DNA from: Dactylorhiza incarnata
Taxonomy: Eukaryota > Streptophyta > Magnoliopsida > Asparagales > Orchidaceae
Direction of reading: 5' to 3'
Assembly: GCA_033032865.1 (NCBI GenBank)
Contig: JAWHQI010000228.1
Coordinates: forward strand, 1,712,501-1,776,500
DNA: 64,000 nucleotides
Below, piece after piece: positions 33,642-45,169 of this stretch (within the stretch, counting starts at the first letter, position 1; every line of letters starts with the position of its first letter). Both the position numbers and the translations under genes were made by a program. The notes below the pieces were generated by a model, which was not told where the DNA came from, searched no databases, and saw nothing but the letters and a program-made list of their open reading frames with translations.

Positions 33642-34904
33642 TGTTGGAGCATGCGTTTCGCACTCCTCCGGTTTGATAATAACAAAGTCCCGTTTGTATT
33701 TGATTCTATTTTTATTAATGGTGTGCAGATAACAAGTATGATATGTTCACATTTCTCTTGGAGCAAAAATTGATAGTGGGAAAATTTCACTGTCGGAAAA
33801 TTCCGACAGCCACTGTCGCCCAGGCGACAGCAGAGAGGTTACAACAGCGATCGGCAGTTTTTGAGCTGTCGGAAATCCGACATCGATGTCGCCTAGGCGA
33901 TAGCTCAGCGGTTACATCAACTGCCCACGACTTCACCCACGATCGGCAGTTTTGCGCTGTCGGAATCCGACATCGATGTCGCCCAGGCGACAGCTCGACG
34001 GTTACAGCAACTGCCCACGACTCCACCCACGACGGCACTCCAGCGGCAGTTTAGCGCTGTCGGAAAATTCCGACAGTCACTGTCGCCCAGGCGACAGTGA
34101 AATTCTATAAAATGGTTCCTTTGGTTCGTGCATTCCAAGCTTTTGAGAATTCCAGTCCCTTCCTGAGTGCATACGAACCAGAGAGCTCCAGAACCTCCTC
34201 AACTCCCATTTGTGCAAAGAAGGATTGAAGATTGAAGACGAGATCGGGCGCGCTTCTACATCAACGATCATCTCGAGGCTTCAACAATCCATTCAGAGAT
34301 CTAAATTTCTAGGGAGTTGTCTTTTTTTTTTCATATTGTATTTTCATTTACTCATATTTCATTTTGTATTGGGAAAGAAATCGTCGTCTTGCGTGCGGCG
34401 TCTAAGTCCTTGCGCGGCTTAGGGGAAAATCGCTTCCTTGTGCGGGGCGTCCAAGTCCTTACGTGGCTTGGAGGGAAATCGTGGCCTTGTGTGCTACGTC
34501 TAGATCTTGAGAAGATCTAGAGGATAGGCTTGGGCTTGATCTTGGGAGATACAAGCGATAGCCTTCCGATCCTTGGGAGAAGGATTGGTAAACCAAAATT
34601 ATTGTATTTTTATTATCATAATTGTGCCTTGATCTTAAGCATTGTTAAGATCATTTTTATTTGTACGCAAATTTCATGATATATAAAATTATGATCCTTT
34701 CACTAATTGCAAATTTGTGTGCTTAAATCTTTATCTTAGAAATTTGTGTTTGGTGTTATACAAAAATTGCATTGGTTTAAAATTATTTTTAAGTAACTCT
34801 TTATTAAAGTAAATTTGTCTTAAATTATTAAAAAAATTTACAACTTTAAACACACCCTTATTCACCCCCCCCCCCCCCCTCTAAGGGCGTCATACGGTCC
34901 AACA
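33642..34904 (+). repeat. RE-5 3' LTR
   Basis: TGTTGGAGCATG to GGTCCAACA, followed by the target duplication atatg. Box array at 33790-34100, TATA at 34105-34113, poly-C at about 34867-34879. Confidence 0.96.
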
Positions 34905-35689
34905 ATATGGCTGTGAGCACCCCCTATATCTACACCCTTGACCTAATCGCCAACATAAGACAAATTTCAGCCCGAAGTCCTACCCAGACCTAGTCGCCAA
35001 CACGAGGCAAATTTACTACACGATTATAAAAGAGTAAATAAAAGAAACACCCACAATGTAAAAAATCCCGATGTGGATCTCTTGAAGAAGTAGACGAAGA
35101 CCCGTAGAGAATGATCGTAGTTGATGCGGTCTTTCATCACGATGATGAAGCGTGTTGAAATCTTCTCCACGGATCTCCTTAAGCCTTCATGGATTTGTGG
35201 GAGTATCTCTTTTAACCTTCCTCTATATGATGTGGCATTAAGCTCTGGAATTTAGTGGTGGGAGAGGATGAGGAAGACAGAACTAAGGCGGCCTTTTTAT
35301 AGCATTGGAGCTAGCGCCTGTGCTAGCGCTACCGCTAGTGCTATCCCAGATTAGGAAACATTCTCCGTGTGCGTATCTTCATTCCAAGGAAACCTTGCCA
35401 AAATTCCTCTTGTGCTCCACGCTACTGACTACACTATCTGCTACCACCCGGTGCTACCACCTTCTATACTTTCCTTCCGAACATGCCTAATCCGAGGTAG
35501 CGCCCACCCTAGTGGCTACCGCCAGCGCTAGTGACCATGCTGTAATTTTGGCTTCAAACTTGGGGGCAACCTTCTTATGTTATCCTTGAGTCATATGACA
35601 TTGTTTCCTGCACACTTAAATACACAAGATCAAATACACATAGGATTTGTTATTCTCAAACCTATGAGATGTGGAGACCATGTTCCAAA
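34905..35689 (-). repeat. RE-4 LTR, proximal part
   Basis: Continues the LTR of 23475-23803 after RE-5. On minus it starts TTTTGGAACATGG next to the purine tract (plus ctccccctttt). Boxes such as gctagcgctaccgctagtgc lie around 35310-35345 and TATA at 35303-35292. Confidence 0.85.
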
Positions 35690-36713
35690 AACTCCCCCTT
35701 TTGATAATAACAAATCCATTACTGATAAATACATATAGCAGGATGAAAACTACTTGTGTATGTGTGTGAGATGACTTAGGATAATTGTCGATTTTAGTAT
35801 TTAGAATTGCTCCCCCAAAATGCATGCTACCCCTATGTGAATGCTCCCATTATATGTAAGCTATCATTTTAATCATTAATCATGTTAGTTTTCCAATTTG
35901 ATAGCATTTAGTATTTATCATGTTCGTTCTCCCCCTTTTGTTATTAGCAAAAGTAGGTTAAGGTAGCTGGAGACATAGAAAGAGGTCCTTTGATAAAAAA
36001 AGAGATATGGCGTGATCGTGCTTTTTAGAGGAAATGAAATGATAAGGTGTTTTTAGCATAAGAATTTTCATAAAAATATATCAGAGTTTTTAGAATAAAA
36101 ATAATATTCATGATTAGAACAACCAATACAAATCATACCATGCAAGTCTATCACTTGTTGAAGGAAATGAATTTTGAGATTCAAGTGATGATACACACAA
36201 AAGAATAGACTTTAAATAAGCATGAAGGTGCAAGCTAAACAATTATATGGAAATGATGCGGAAAACTTATAGAATTACAAGAAACATCTTTTTGTAATCA
36301 TGACTATTCATAAGGAGAAATATGAGTTAAATTCCAACAAGAAAAGATGTTTTTGTAAATCATATTTTTTTTAGTTTTACAATAAAGTAACCAAGCATGA
36401 AAGAATGATATCAAAAAGAGATTACTACAATGTTATTTTAATTCACAAATTCAATACATACCAAATATTGTAGAGATCATGCTAGGTTATCTAGTGCATT
36501 TTATATATAAAGAGAGTATAGAATTATCATTAGGATCCAATAGTCATGAGAAGAAGTGTTATGGAAGATAATGATGTGCACATAAGTGTATTTTGAAGAG
36601 AGTAAACAAATGATCAAATCAAAAATACAAGACATATGTAGAGTAAAGTGCACAATAAAACACAAATAATTTTACTTCTACACACTTCAATGCACAAGGA
36701 AAATATATAACTA

Positions 36714-36774
36714 CCAAGGTGCTTTGCACACATAATGCTCATGAAGACTTATCAGGGTGCAAAGTAGTGTTTGG
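36714..36774 (-). other. Conserved stem-loop, type 2 copy in RE-4
   Basis: On minus: CCAAA...CTTGG outer pairing (one mismatch), inner stem CTTTGCAC/GTGCAAAG of 8 perfect pairs, loop cctgataagtcttcatgagc. Confidence 0.65.
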
Positions 36775-36885
36775 GGGATCACACACATTATTTTTTAATA
36801 TTGATTTTTTTGTGATCCGGTGTACTTAAGAATAAGTGGTGTAAAGAAAGAACTAAGGTTTGCACAAGACACTTTACTATTCTTT

Positions 36886-36946
36886 CAAAGGTGCTCAACC
36901 TCACAATGCTCATTAAGACTTATCAGGAGATTCAAGTAGTGCTTGG
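36886..36946 (-). other. Conserved stem-loop, type 1 copy in RE-4
   Basis: On minus: CCAAG...CTTTG outer pairing, inner AATCTC/GAGGTT (one G-U pair), loop ctgataagtcttaatgagc. Followed by the type-1 trailer agaatagtaaagtgtcttg. Confidence 0.65.
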
Positions 36947-37144
36947 TGGAGTTATCTTTGTCAATTTATTTCATGATTTTTTGTTTTGTACAATGATCTC
37001 TGAATACAATTGTTTTGCAAACCAATGAAATTTTGAAAGCACAACCACTTTTCTTAATTTTTAAAAGTGCAAATAAAAGTAGTGTAGGTAAGATACTTGT
37101 GCAAATTTAAATCATTATAGAATTACAATACACAAGAAAGAATT

Positions 37145-37306
37145 CTTAGATTAAAAGCACTTGCATCTGCTCCTGCATAGGACCAACTGCTGCGACAACG
37201 TCTCGTTACTCAGACGCAGCTCTTCAATCACTACTTCACTATGCGCACCTGACATCACGTCTTCAGACTGGGGAATATGTTTTGTAGGCTGATGCTTTGG
37301 GGCCAT
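37145..37306 (-). pseudogene. RE-3 gag start (truncated)
   Basis: On minus, ATG 37306 opens MAPKHQPTKHIPQSEDVMSG, and the frame is cut at the RE-4 junction. Position after primer site and leader fits a chromovirus gag, but no Gag core is left, so the identity rests on location. Confidence 0.4.
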
Positions 37307-37651
37307 ATATAAGGAAGACAATAACAAACTGCCTATCAAGACTGGACTCAACCCTCTAGGAAGAGAAGACATACAATCACTTGCTCTTGCTACTAACATG
37401 CTCTGGGAAAAGTTTTATGCATGATATTTTGCTTCACTCGGGATGATATATCATCATCCCTTAACCCTCGTGCATCTCACCCGCATTCACATATGCTTAG
37501 CATCTTACTTTTGAAATCATTAGTATGCAGGTGTTATCGTGTAGATATCCAGCTTGGCACATGTGCTTATGCAATGTTATGCAATGCATGCAGTGTTATG
37601 CATTTTAAGAAAAGCCTTAATGCATGTTATGAGCGGCATACACATGCAATC

Positions 37652-37813
37652 TTATGCATCCCATACTACATATTATCACATGTAACGAAAAGAAAAATCT
37701 AATGGACATGCATGAGACCTACGTTATGCATCCCATACAACATAACAGACGCATGTTGTCACCTAAGAGGATCCATATACAGACATATATTATGCATCTG
37801 ATACTACATAATA
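37652..37813. repeat. Degenerate tandem repeat in the RE-3 leader
   Basis: Three copies of ttatgcatcccatactacat (37652, 37724, 37790) spaced 66-72 bp, within a leader otherwise rich in ttatgca. The 37400-37650 part shows nothing else. Confidence 0.6.
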
Positions 37814-37988
37814 TGCCCCGTATACTTCTTATTATGCTTATGAGTGTAGTGTCCATGCTTCAGTCGAGTTCTACCGATGACCCATCTGTGAGTGTATGCA
37901 ATGAGTATCGATTCTCACCAGGTGGCTGCCCACCTGTCAAACAGTTAATCAGGCCAACTAGACTATCCCAGCAACCCGACTAACCTCC

Positions 37989-37999
37989 CTCTGATACCA
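37989..37999 (-). other. RE-3 primer binding site (tRNA-iMet)
   Basis: Plus ctctgatacca, i.e. TGGTATCAGAG on minus, 2 nt from the LTR edge at 38002. Confidence 0.85.
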
Positions 38000-38001
38000 A
38001 C

Positions 38002-38612
38002 TATCACAACCCGCATTTTCCCAAAATATTTTACGTATTATCAGAGTAAGGGGAAATACGCGTCGTGACGCCACGTCAAGCAGGATACAACTACAGACGC
38101 TCATGTAAGCACTCTTTACGAACATTTATGCAGAAAATAAGTATCTTTAGCTGAAAGATAACTTTTATCATTTTTTGTTGAGACCGTGTCCAACGGTCCT
38201 ATGGCTTACTTAGTCCACCAATAGAAAATATACATACGCTGCGGAAAAATAGATTCATTTATCCTATTAAAGCATGGATACCAAGCTTGTCACCAAGGCT
38301 AGTACACATCTTGATTACTATATATATTAGAAAATATTTAATACGATTTTCGAAATAGGTGCTACATAATAATAAAAGACGTGCTATGCAATTCTCTACA
38401 TAAAGTATTTCATATAATTGGAACCTTAAATATTCCCAGAGAGCAAGATATAAACAACCATAAAAGGACATAAAGTAGTAGCACAAGACAAGTAAACTGA
38501 GTACATATACCATACCGGCACCAACAATTGACACGAACCCGCGGGCAAAACATCCATAAAAAGATAAAAGCAAAGGAACAACTTCTTACCTAAGAGAAGT
38601 AAGGAAAGATCC
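38002..38612 (-). repeat. RE-3 5' LTR, first part
   Basis: Starts tatcacaaccc on plus (usual tgtcacaaccc with one change) beside the primer site and is interrupted at 38612 by RE-6 with target duplication gatcc (38608-38612). Confidence 0.75.
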
Positions 38613-40222
38613 TGATAATGCATTATTTATAGTTATTTTTATTTAATATTTTATTAATAATTAATTTAATTTTATTTAATTTTAGTTATTTTATCATTAA
38701 TTTGTTTTTTTTTATTTTCAGGTAATTTGGGCTGCCAATAGCAATTTCAAGCTCATAAGAGTAATCAGGAGAATATTTGGAGTATTTCTGCCAAAATCAC
38801 AAAGTACACGCCCTCTGTCACGGGCGTGCCCATGGGCGTGACTCCATGTCACGGCCGTGAACTAGCCCTGTCGTATTCCATCTTCCAGAACTCGCTGCCA
38901 CATAGGATTAAAATTATACGCCCTCGGTCATGGGTGTGACAGAGGGCGTGACCTCAAGGTTACGGGCGTGACTCGCCCAGAATACGTTCAATGCAGCCAG
39001 CAATCAATTCCTGTCGTTTCCAGCTTACACGCCCTCAGTCACGGGCATGACTGAGGCTGTGACTCTTCCGCAACCGCCAGATTAACTCAGCCCACGATGT
39101 TTCCCACCGTTTCCAGGCCCGGTCAAGACACGCCCTAGGTCACGGGCGTGACAGAGGCCGTGACCCTCCATGCAATTGATTTCTGGCAATTATTCTTCCC
39201 AAACATTCCCGGGCTTTCAAGACAACAATTACGCAGCTTACACGCCCTTGGTCACGGGCGTGACCAAGGGCGTGACTCCCTGATTTTTCAACTATAAAAG
39301 GCAGCAATCTCCAGAAGTCAAGGAGTTCGATTTTGGAGTTCATTTTTAGCTTTAGTTTACTGTTTTAGTTCTTCTAGCTAATTTTTCTTCAAGTTGTAAG
39401 TTTTTATTATCGCAATTTTAATTCAAGTATTGTAGTTTTTATTCATGTCTTTTTCCTCTTCTACTTGTATTCCCATAACTATGAAGAGTAGATAAATTTC
39501 CTTTAGCACTTGGTCATGATGAACTTTGGAATGAAATAAAATATGTTTTGAATTTTTCTAATTGACAAGCCCTCGTATTGTTTATCTTCGATTTATCTTT
39601 GAAACCCTTCGCTTTGATTTCATATGTCCGGAATATGATTTTCAATCTAAGATCCGTATGCTAGTGATCGAGAGATCCATGCTAATGAGAAGATCACTCA
39701 AAGATAAAAAAGGGTTGCACGCATTCCTCGAGAGAGGGTGACACAAATCTTTCGGATTGGAGTCAAATCCAATAGTGGAGTTCACCGCTTAAAGCAAGCT
39801 TAGGGGTTTTGATTGGCCGAGGGGTCTTAATCAATCAACCTAAGGTTAGGTGGTAGTTCTCTCGAGAGAGGCTCTACCATATTTTGGGAACCTCCACGGT
39901 CGAAGTTATTTCAATAAGAATTTGCGGTTTCTTCTTATATAAAATTTTATTTTATTCCAAAGGGATTCAAGACCAAGTGCTAATCTTTTAAATCATAATT
40001 TTTCTTCGTAGTTAATTTTTTCCAAATCGTTTTTCCAAAACAAACCCAACTTTCGATCGGTAAAATAATAGCTCTTCTTTGTGAGTAGAAGTACTCAACA
40101 AGCCCGGAAAAATACGACACTTGATTTTCTAAATCCTATACTATAAAGCGATAGGTACACTTGCCTTATCGAATTATACGTGGATAATATTCTAATTTTA
40201 CGTAACGTGATTTTATCTATCA
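38613..40222 (+). repeat. RE-6 5' LTR
   Basis: tgataatgcatt to ttatctatca. Five box units of the form acgccc..ggtcacgggcgtgac (38807-39276) precede TATA ctataaaagg (39292-39301). Confidence 0.95.
38807..39301 (+). promoter_or_regulatory. RE-6 LTR promoter: GTCACGGGCGTGAC boxes and TATA
   Basis: Boxes start near 38807, 38918, 39027, 39128 and 39240; the core gtcacgggcgtgac is an inverted repeat. The TATA follows the last box by 17 nt. The same array lies at 46549-47057 in the 3' LTR. Confidence 0.7.
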
Positions 40223-40228
40223 AGTTTT

Positions 40229-40245
40229 TGGCGCCATTGCCAGGG
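40229..40245 (+). other. RE-6 primer binding site
   Basis: tggcgccattgccaggg, the Athila-type site usually ascribed to tRNA-Asp, 6 nt after the LTR. Confidence 0.85.
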
Positions 40246-40326
40246 AATTATTGTTGATATTTTGAAAGCTTAGTTTTATTAATTTTATCATTTTTTTTCT
40301 CTTTCCTATGTTTTTCTTTTTGGTGT

Positions 40327-42247
40327 ATGACCCGAAGGAATCCGTCCGATCTTCTTGAATTGGAGCCGGAAATCGAGCAAACCATTCGGCGACGCTTAAG
40401 ATTTCAAGGACCAAATTCTCAAGATCCGATCGAGGAGTCCGTATGTGACACTTCTCCTCCTCCTTCTTCTTCTTCTACTTCTTTCTCCTCTTCTTCTAGT
40501 ATGGGTGATCCAAACCCGGATGAGGCTGCGCAACGGACCATGTCCTACTATGCACGGCCTAATCTGGAAGATACCCAATCTAGTATTGTTCGCCCCGCTA
40601 TAGCAAACAATAACTTTGAGTTGAAGCCAAGCATCATTCAAATGGTACAACAATATGTACAATTTGATGGGCTACAAGACGAGGACCCCAACACCCATAT
40701 TTTTAGTTTTCTAGAAATATGCGATACTTTCAAAATTAAAGGGGTGTCCGATAACGCAATAAGACTTCGTCTTTGTCTTTTCACCTTGCGCAATAAGGCT
40801 AAGTAGTGGCTGAGTTCTCTTCCAAGAGGATCTATCACCACATGGGCTCAAATGACGGAACAGTTTCTCACGAAATATTTTCCGCCAGCTAAATCAGCCC
40901 AATTGCGTAAGGATATCATTTCTTTCTCCCAAGTTGAATCAGAAACGCTTTATGATACTTGGGAGTGGTTTAAGGAACATTTGCGCTGATGCACCCATCA
41001 TGCAATCCCCGGTTGGTTGCAGATTTAGACCTTCTACAATGGTTTCAATCTCCAACCGTGTCAAATGATTGACGCCGCCGCCGGTGGTACTCTAAATAAC
41101 AAAACACCGGCGGCCGCGCAAGAGCTTATTGAGGGGATGGCCATTAACACTTATCAATGGAGTACACCCCGGTCTCGCTCAAATAAACCAGTCGGGCTGT
41201 ATGAAATTGATTCAATTACTAATTTGTCTCTACATGTTGAGCTACTTAGCAAGAAACTAGAAGGGATGACTGCTCCCTCTTCTACACCTACCTGGGAGCC
41301 TACTCAAAATGCGGCGGAGCATGTGGATTACATGGGTAATCCGAACCGGCCGCCCTTCAATCCGGGGAACAATCAATACGGTAACACATACCAACCAGGT
41401 TAGAGGAACCACCCCCAATTTATCATGGGGTAATCAAGGTAACTCGGGTAATGCTCCCCTTGCTCCTCCAAATTCTTCTCTTCCACCACAAGCACCAAAA
41501 CCACCTTCTCTCGAGGAGGTAGTTAATAAATATATTTCTAAAAATGATGAGGATGTCCGCAATTTACAAGGCTTCTTGCGGAATTTGGAGAACCAAGTGG
41601 GGCAACTCTTAAAAACGGTCACCGATCAGCCGAAAAGAACACCGCCGACAACTTCAAATGTCTTGGCGGTGACCTTTGCGGATGATTCGGACACTGATCT
41701 TGGAGAGGAAAATTCACCTACCCCATCATTTCTTCCTTTTCCAGAATTTCAACCCCGTATTCCTTATCCCGCTCGTTTGATCGAGCGGGCTAATTATATT
41801 AATTCTAATTTTAATATTCCATGCACTATAGGAACTACCCATTTTTCAAACGCTTTCGCCGATCTGGGCGCTAGTGTTAATATTATCTCCTATAGCTTAG
41901 CCCAAAAATTACAATTAGGAGAACCTACCCCCACCGACATCAAATTACAATTGGTCGATCGCTCCGTGAAGACCCCCTTAGGGGTGATTCATGATGTGCC
42001 AGTTGAGGTTGGCGAGTCTACTTTACCGGTAGACTTTGTTATCCTTGATATGGAAGAAGACGCTGAGATACCACTTATCCTTGGTCGTTCCTTCTTGGCC
42101 ACTACGCGAGTAATATTTGATGTTTGTGAGGGCATTCTTCTCCTCCGAATGGGGTATGAGAATATTTTAATTCATGCAACAAATTCTCCCACCTTGCATC
42201 TCTCAAAGCCGTTATCATCATTTGATGATAAATTTAGAAAAAGGTAA
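40327..42247 (+). pseudogene. RE-6 gag-protease
   Basis: ATG 40327 (MTRRNPSDLLELEPE). Athila Gag core: NNNFELKPSIIQMVQQYVQF, EDPNTHIFSFLEICDTFKI, GSITTWAQMTEQFLTKYFPP. Stops at 40804, 40987, about 41026 and 41401 in one frame, then a frame change near 41400 into an open frame to 42247. That frame holds a Pro-rich linker, NLENQVGQLLKTV, and the protease FADLGASVNIISYSLAQKL with LDMEEDAEIPLILGRSFLA. DLGA is the usual Athila active-site form. I see no CCHC knuckle where Athila Gag normally has one. RT is absent after FDDKFRKR. Confidence 0.88.
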
Positions 42248-42800
42248 AAATCGGCACGCCAGCATGGTCGAGCTCAATGACCGTAACCAAAATGCTCTTG
42301 GGAGGCAACCCCTGTTTTTATTTTTCGCTCTTAATTAAAAACAAAATGTCTCAAAAAAAGGAGAAAGGAATTTATATTAATATTTTTGTTTATGTTTTTC
42401 TTCTTAAAATTTTAAATTTACAAAAACATATGAAAATATAAAAATGAATCAAAAATATATATATTTATATTTATATAAAAAAAACCCAAAAAAAATGTAT
42501 TGTTTTTATAAAAAAAAAGAAAAAAAAAGCAAAAAAATCGTGTTATTATTACTATTACTTTGTTACTAACAATTTTGCAGGTTTGGAGGAGATTTGCGAG
42601 ATAACGGTCAATCGCACTTACGCACGAAGCCCGCTCTCCAAGTTGGTACTTTCTTTTAGTATTTTTCTTTTTATTTTACTACCTTGTTTTTGTTTTTGTT
42701 TTTGTTTTCTTTTAAAAAAAAACAAAAAAAAACAAAAAATATAAAAAAATTACAGAACCAAACCTAAAAAAAAATATATGTTTCTAAAAAAATATGTGTT
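42248..42800 (+). other. RE-6 pol-deletion junction and A/T-rich spacer
   Basis: Directly after the protease stop comes the sequence that normally follows Athila integrase (gtcgagctcaatgaccg ... gggaggcaacccc, about 42268-42316). About 450 bp of A/T-rich non-coding sequence follows. Confidence 0.7.
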
Positions 42801-43391
42801 ACACGGTCTTAGTCACGACCTCAGTCACGACCATGACCAGGGCGTGGCGCGTTTCGATTCATTTTCCTGGCCAGTTTTTCGACGAGTTGCCCTCTATTCC
42901 ATCTTCCGTAAAAGTCACGGGCGTGACCATGCTTGGTCACAGCGCGTGACATTAACGGAAGAACATTTTCGCCTAAGCCGGCGCACACAGGCTCAACTTG
43001 AGATGTCACGCCCGTGACAACTCGAGTCACGCCCGTGACATTGGAAGGTCAAGGCCGTGACTTATCCAGCTGGCGCAACGCCTCCACCGCGATTGGTCAA
43101 AGATGTTATTTGACTTTCACGCCCGTGGTCACGGGCGTGACCCTGGGCGGTGACATCTCGGGAACCGATTTTTGACCGGCACGCATTCGATTCCCTGTCC
43201 ATTTGACTTCGCCAGTTACGCGTCCTTGGTCACCGGCTTGACCGAGGGGGTGACCTGACAAATTTTTTACTTTTTTTTTGACCGGTCAATCCTCATTTTC
43301 TCCCCTTGCAAAAATTTATGTGTCGCCCTTTACACGCCCTTGGTCACGGGCGTGATCGAGGGCGTGACACATGAATTTTCACCTATTTAAG
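42801..43391 (+). promoter_or_regulatory. RE-6 internal box array and TATA before the Athila ORF
   Basis: Boxes gtcacgacc, gtcacgggcgtgacc, gtcacgcccgtgac (twice), ggtcacgggcgtgacc and others lie at 42801-43368, then ctatttaag at 43383, 15 nt after the last box; ATG 43484 follows. It repeats the LTR arrangement, suggesting an internal promoter. Confidence 0.5.
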
Positions 43392-43483
43392 TGCCCCTCC
43401 CCCTTTCTTTTCTCCACACCTTGTCCCACATCTCTCCCTTCTTTTCTCTCTTATAGGCCGAATTCTTCATCTCTTCTTTCCAA

Positions 43484-44692
43484 ATGGTCGGCCGCCGCCG
43501 CATTCACGCCATTGGCGAGACCTCCTCTTCACTCCCTGATGACTCTTTTGATGCGGAGGCTCTGCTCAATTTTCCCCATCGCTCTCATCAAGAACGGAGT
43601 AACCGCCTCCGTGGGAAATAATTTGGCGTCTTCCGCGTCATCGATTGGAACGTTCTCACCACCCTCGGGCAGGCCGACGCGGTGCGGGATTTCCTCACTA
43701 CTCGGGGGTGGGCTCCTTCCTTCTCCATTTCGGAGTCGGCGTACTACGAGTTGACGGTGGAGTTTTTCTCTTTGTTTGATTTCCACTGGGACGGGGCCGA
43801 CAACGTGCTTGAATTCCGAATGGGCGGACTTTCGCGAACCCTTCCTTTGCGTCAGTTCAACATTCTATTGGGTTTATGCGACGAGGCTTTCACCCTTACG
43901 GAGGCCTACACCGCTCTCCTCCTCGATTTCCCTCGCGATTATAGCCTCCATGGATTTTGGGCGGAAATCAGTAACGACCCCAATCCATATTCGCCAAAAA
44001 AATCCAAGGGTAGTCATCTCCTCTCCCCCGCATTACGCTATCTCCACTACCTTCTCACTTTCAAACTTTCCGCTCGCGGCGATAGCCATGGAGTGGTGAC
44101 CCGCGTGGACCTGCTATATTTATATAGTCTACACGAATGGGTCCCACTCAATCTTGGTTCGGCGCTTGCAATGTGTTTTGGCATCAAGCCAAAAATCGGA
44201 GGCTTAGTGCACTACATGGAGGCTCGTTTGTTACATTTTTGGCCAAGCGTTTGGGGCTCTGGGATGCACTTCCTCCCATTGCTCCACTCCAAGCGCCCGC
44301 GCCTATCACGTTCCAAAACCTCCGAGCCCTTGGTTTGATGCGTCGGCGTGGTCGAGAGTACGAGGCCATTCCTGGCGAAGTTGGTGGCAACCCGATCGAT
44401 CTTGATTTTGAAGCCGATTCTATCGCGTTGCTCCAGCTCCGTAGTTTCCACAGCAGCCGCCACAGCATTTTCCCCCTGCGCCTGACTCATCCACTTATTT
44501 CGATCAGCATTTTGGGCGGATCCACACCGTCTGGATCAGATTCAGACAGAGCAGCTGTCCAAGCGCACTCATTTTGACATACATTTTGATACCCTCGAGC
44601 AGCGCCATGCTTCCTCTATGGAGCATCTGCAGCGGGAATTTGCTAATCTGCGTGCTTATTATCAGCAGAAGGACGATGACGATGACTCTTAG
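43484..44692 (+). pseudogene. RE-6 Athila ORF (env-position protein)
   Basis: Protein of the ATHILA ORF-1 type that sits where an envelope gene would be; its role is unknown. ATG 43484 (MVGRRRIHAIGETSSS), in-frame TAA at 43619-43621, then open through FLTTRGWAPSFSISESAYYE, LEFRMGGLSRTLPLRQFNIL and LLDFPRDYSLHGFWAE. A frame change near 44220 leads to FVTFLAKRLGLWDALPPIAP, and another near 44570 to a coiled-coil C-terminus EQRHASSMEHLQREFANLR with an acidic end. No signal peptide or membrane segment is evident. Confidence 0.75.
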
Positions 44693-44922
44693 AGATTTTT
44701 ATTTTTGGTCGTCTGTATCTTTAATTTTATGTACCGTACCTTTGTATTTGTTTTATTTCTCTTTTATTAATGCAAAAATATTAAAAATATAAAAAAAATG
44801 TTTTGCTTTTACTCTATGTTTTCTTCAGGATGGCTCGGGTATTGATTTGTTCTTCATCAGGGAAGTTTTCTCTCCTTTACTCGTACTTTTATTTCTAAAA
44901 CATTGAGGACAATGTTTATTTT

Positions 44923-44935
44923 AAGTATGGGGGTG
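44923..44935 (+). other. RE-6 internal polypurine tract
   Basis: aagtatgggggtg after ttgaggacaatgtttattt, nearly the same as the terminal tract at 46341-46353. Common in Athila-type elements downstream of the last ORF. Confidence 0.7.
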
Positions 44936-45078
44936 ATCCTTTTTTATTTTTGCAGATCAATCACATAGTTATTCTAAAAATACCAAAACACAAAAAAAAA
45001 ATTTAAAAAACTCAAAAAAATTTTAAATTAATCAAAAAGAAAAAAAATTTCAAAAAAAATAAGAAAAAAAATCTAAAT

Positions 45079-45169
45079 TCTTGCGAAAGGGCCGTGTTGG
45101 GCTTTCATCCCACAAAACCGCCTAGTACCTTGCGAGCCCGTCATTGGGTAGCCCTTGGGAAGTCCAAGA
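45079..45169 (+). other. 91-nt element shared with RE-8
   Basis: Non-coding. TCTTG (45079) can pair with CAAGA (ending 45169). Inside, TGGG-cttTCAT-CCCA forms a hairpin and TACC can pair with GGTA. About 70 of 91 positions match 57431-57520 in the unrelated RE-8. Confidence 0.7.

Larger units (their letters stand above)
23804..34904 (+). mobile_element. RE-5: young Sirevirus with intact pol and an antisense gene
   Basis: 11,101 bp with exact 5-bp target duplication ATATG (23799-23803 / 34905-34909). LTRs are 1261 and 1263 bp and differ at about ten positions by eye. Order: LTR, primer site, gag, uninterrupted pol, 3.4-kb 3' region with a minus-strand gene, palindromic boxes, a conserved stem-loop, repeated purine tracts, LTR. 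It is the youngest and best-preserved element here. Confidence 0.97.
23475..37144 (-). mobile_element. RE-4: 3' part of a Sirevirus, split by RE-5
   Basis: The 3' LTR (23475-23803 plus 34905-35689) and about 1.45 kb of 3' internal sequence up to about 37144, where it meets RE-3 leader sequence without a second LTR. It is the same family as RE-8 by LTR and 3' sequence. Its pol and 5' LTR, with part of RE-3 gag-PR, were lost in one deletion or rearrangement. Confidence 0.8.
35690..37144 (-). other. RE-4 3' internal region
   Basis: Non-coding, matching the RE-8 3' region (57870-59837) in reverse. Purine tracts appear near 35690, 35811 and 35930 (plus ctccccc), and two copies of the conserved stem-loop lie further in. 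Sequence identity to RE-8 ends at about 37144, where RE-3 begins. Confidence 0.75.

Noticed and set aside
37430..37702. Plus ORF in the RE-3 leader
   Set aside because: Falls in ttatgca repeats between primer site and gag on the other strand; no domain and no promoter signal.
41434..41622. Minus ORF within RE-6 gag
   Set aside because: Shadow of the Pro-rich Gag linker on the opposite strand.
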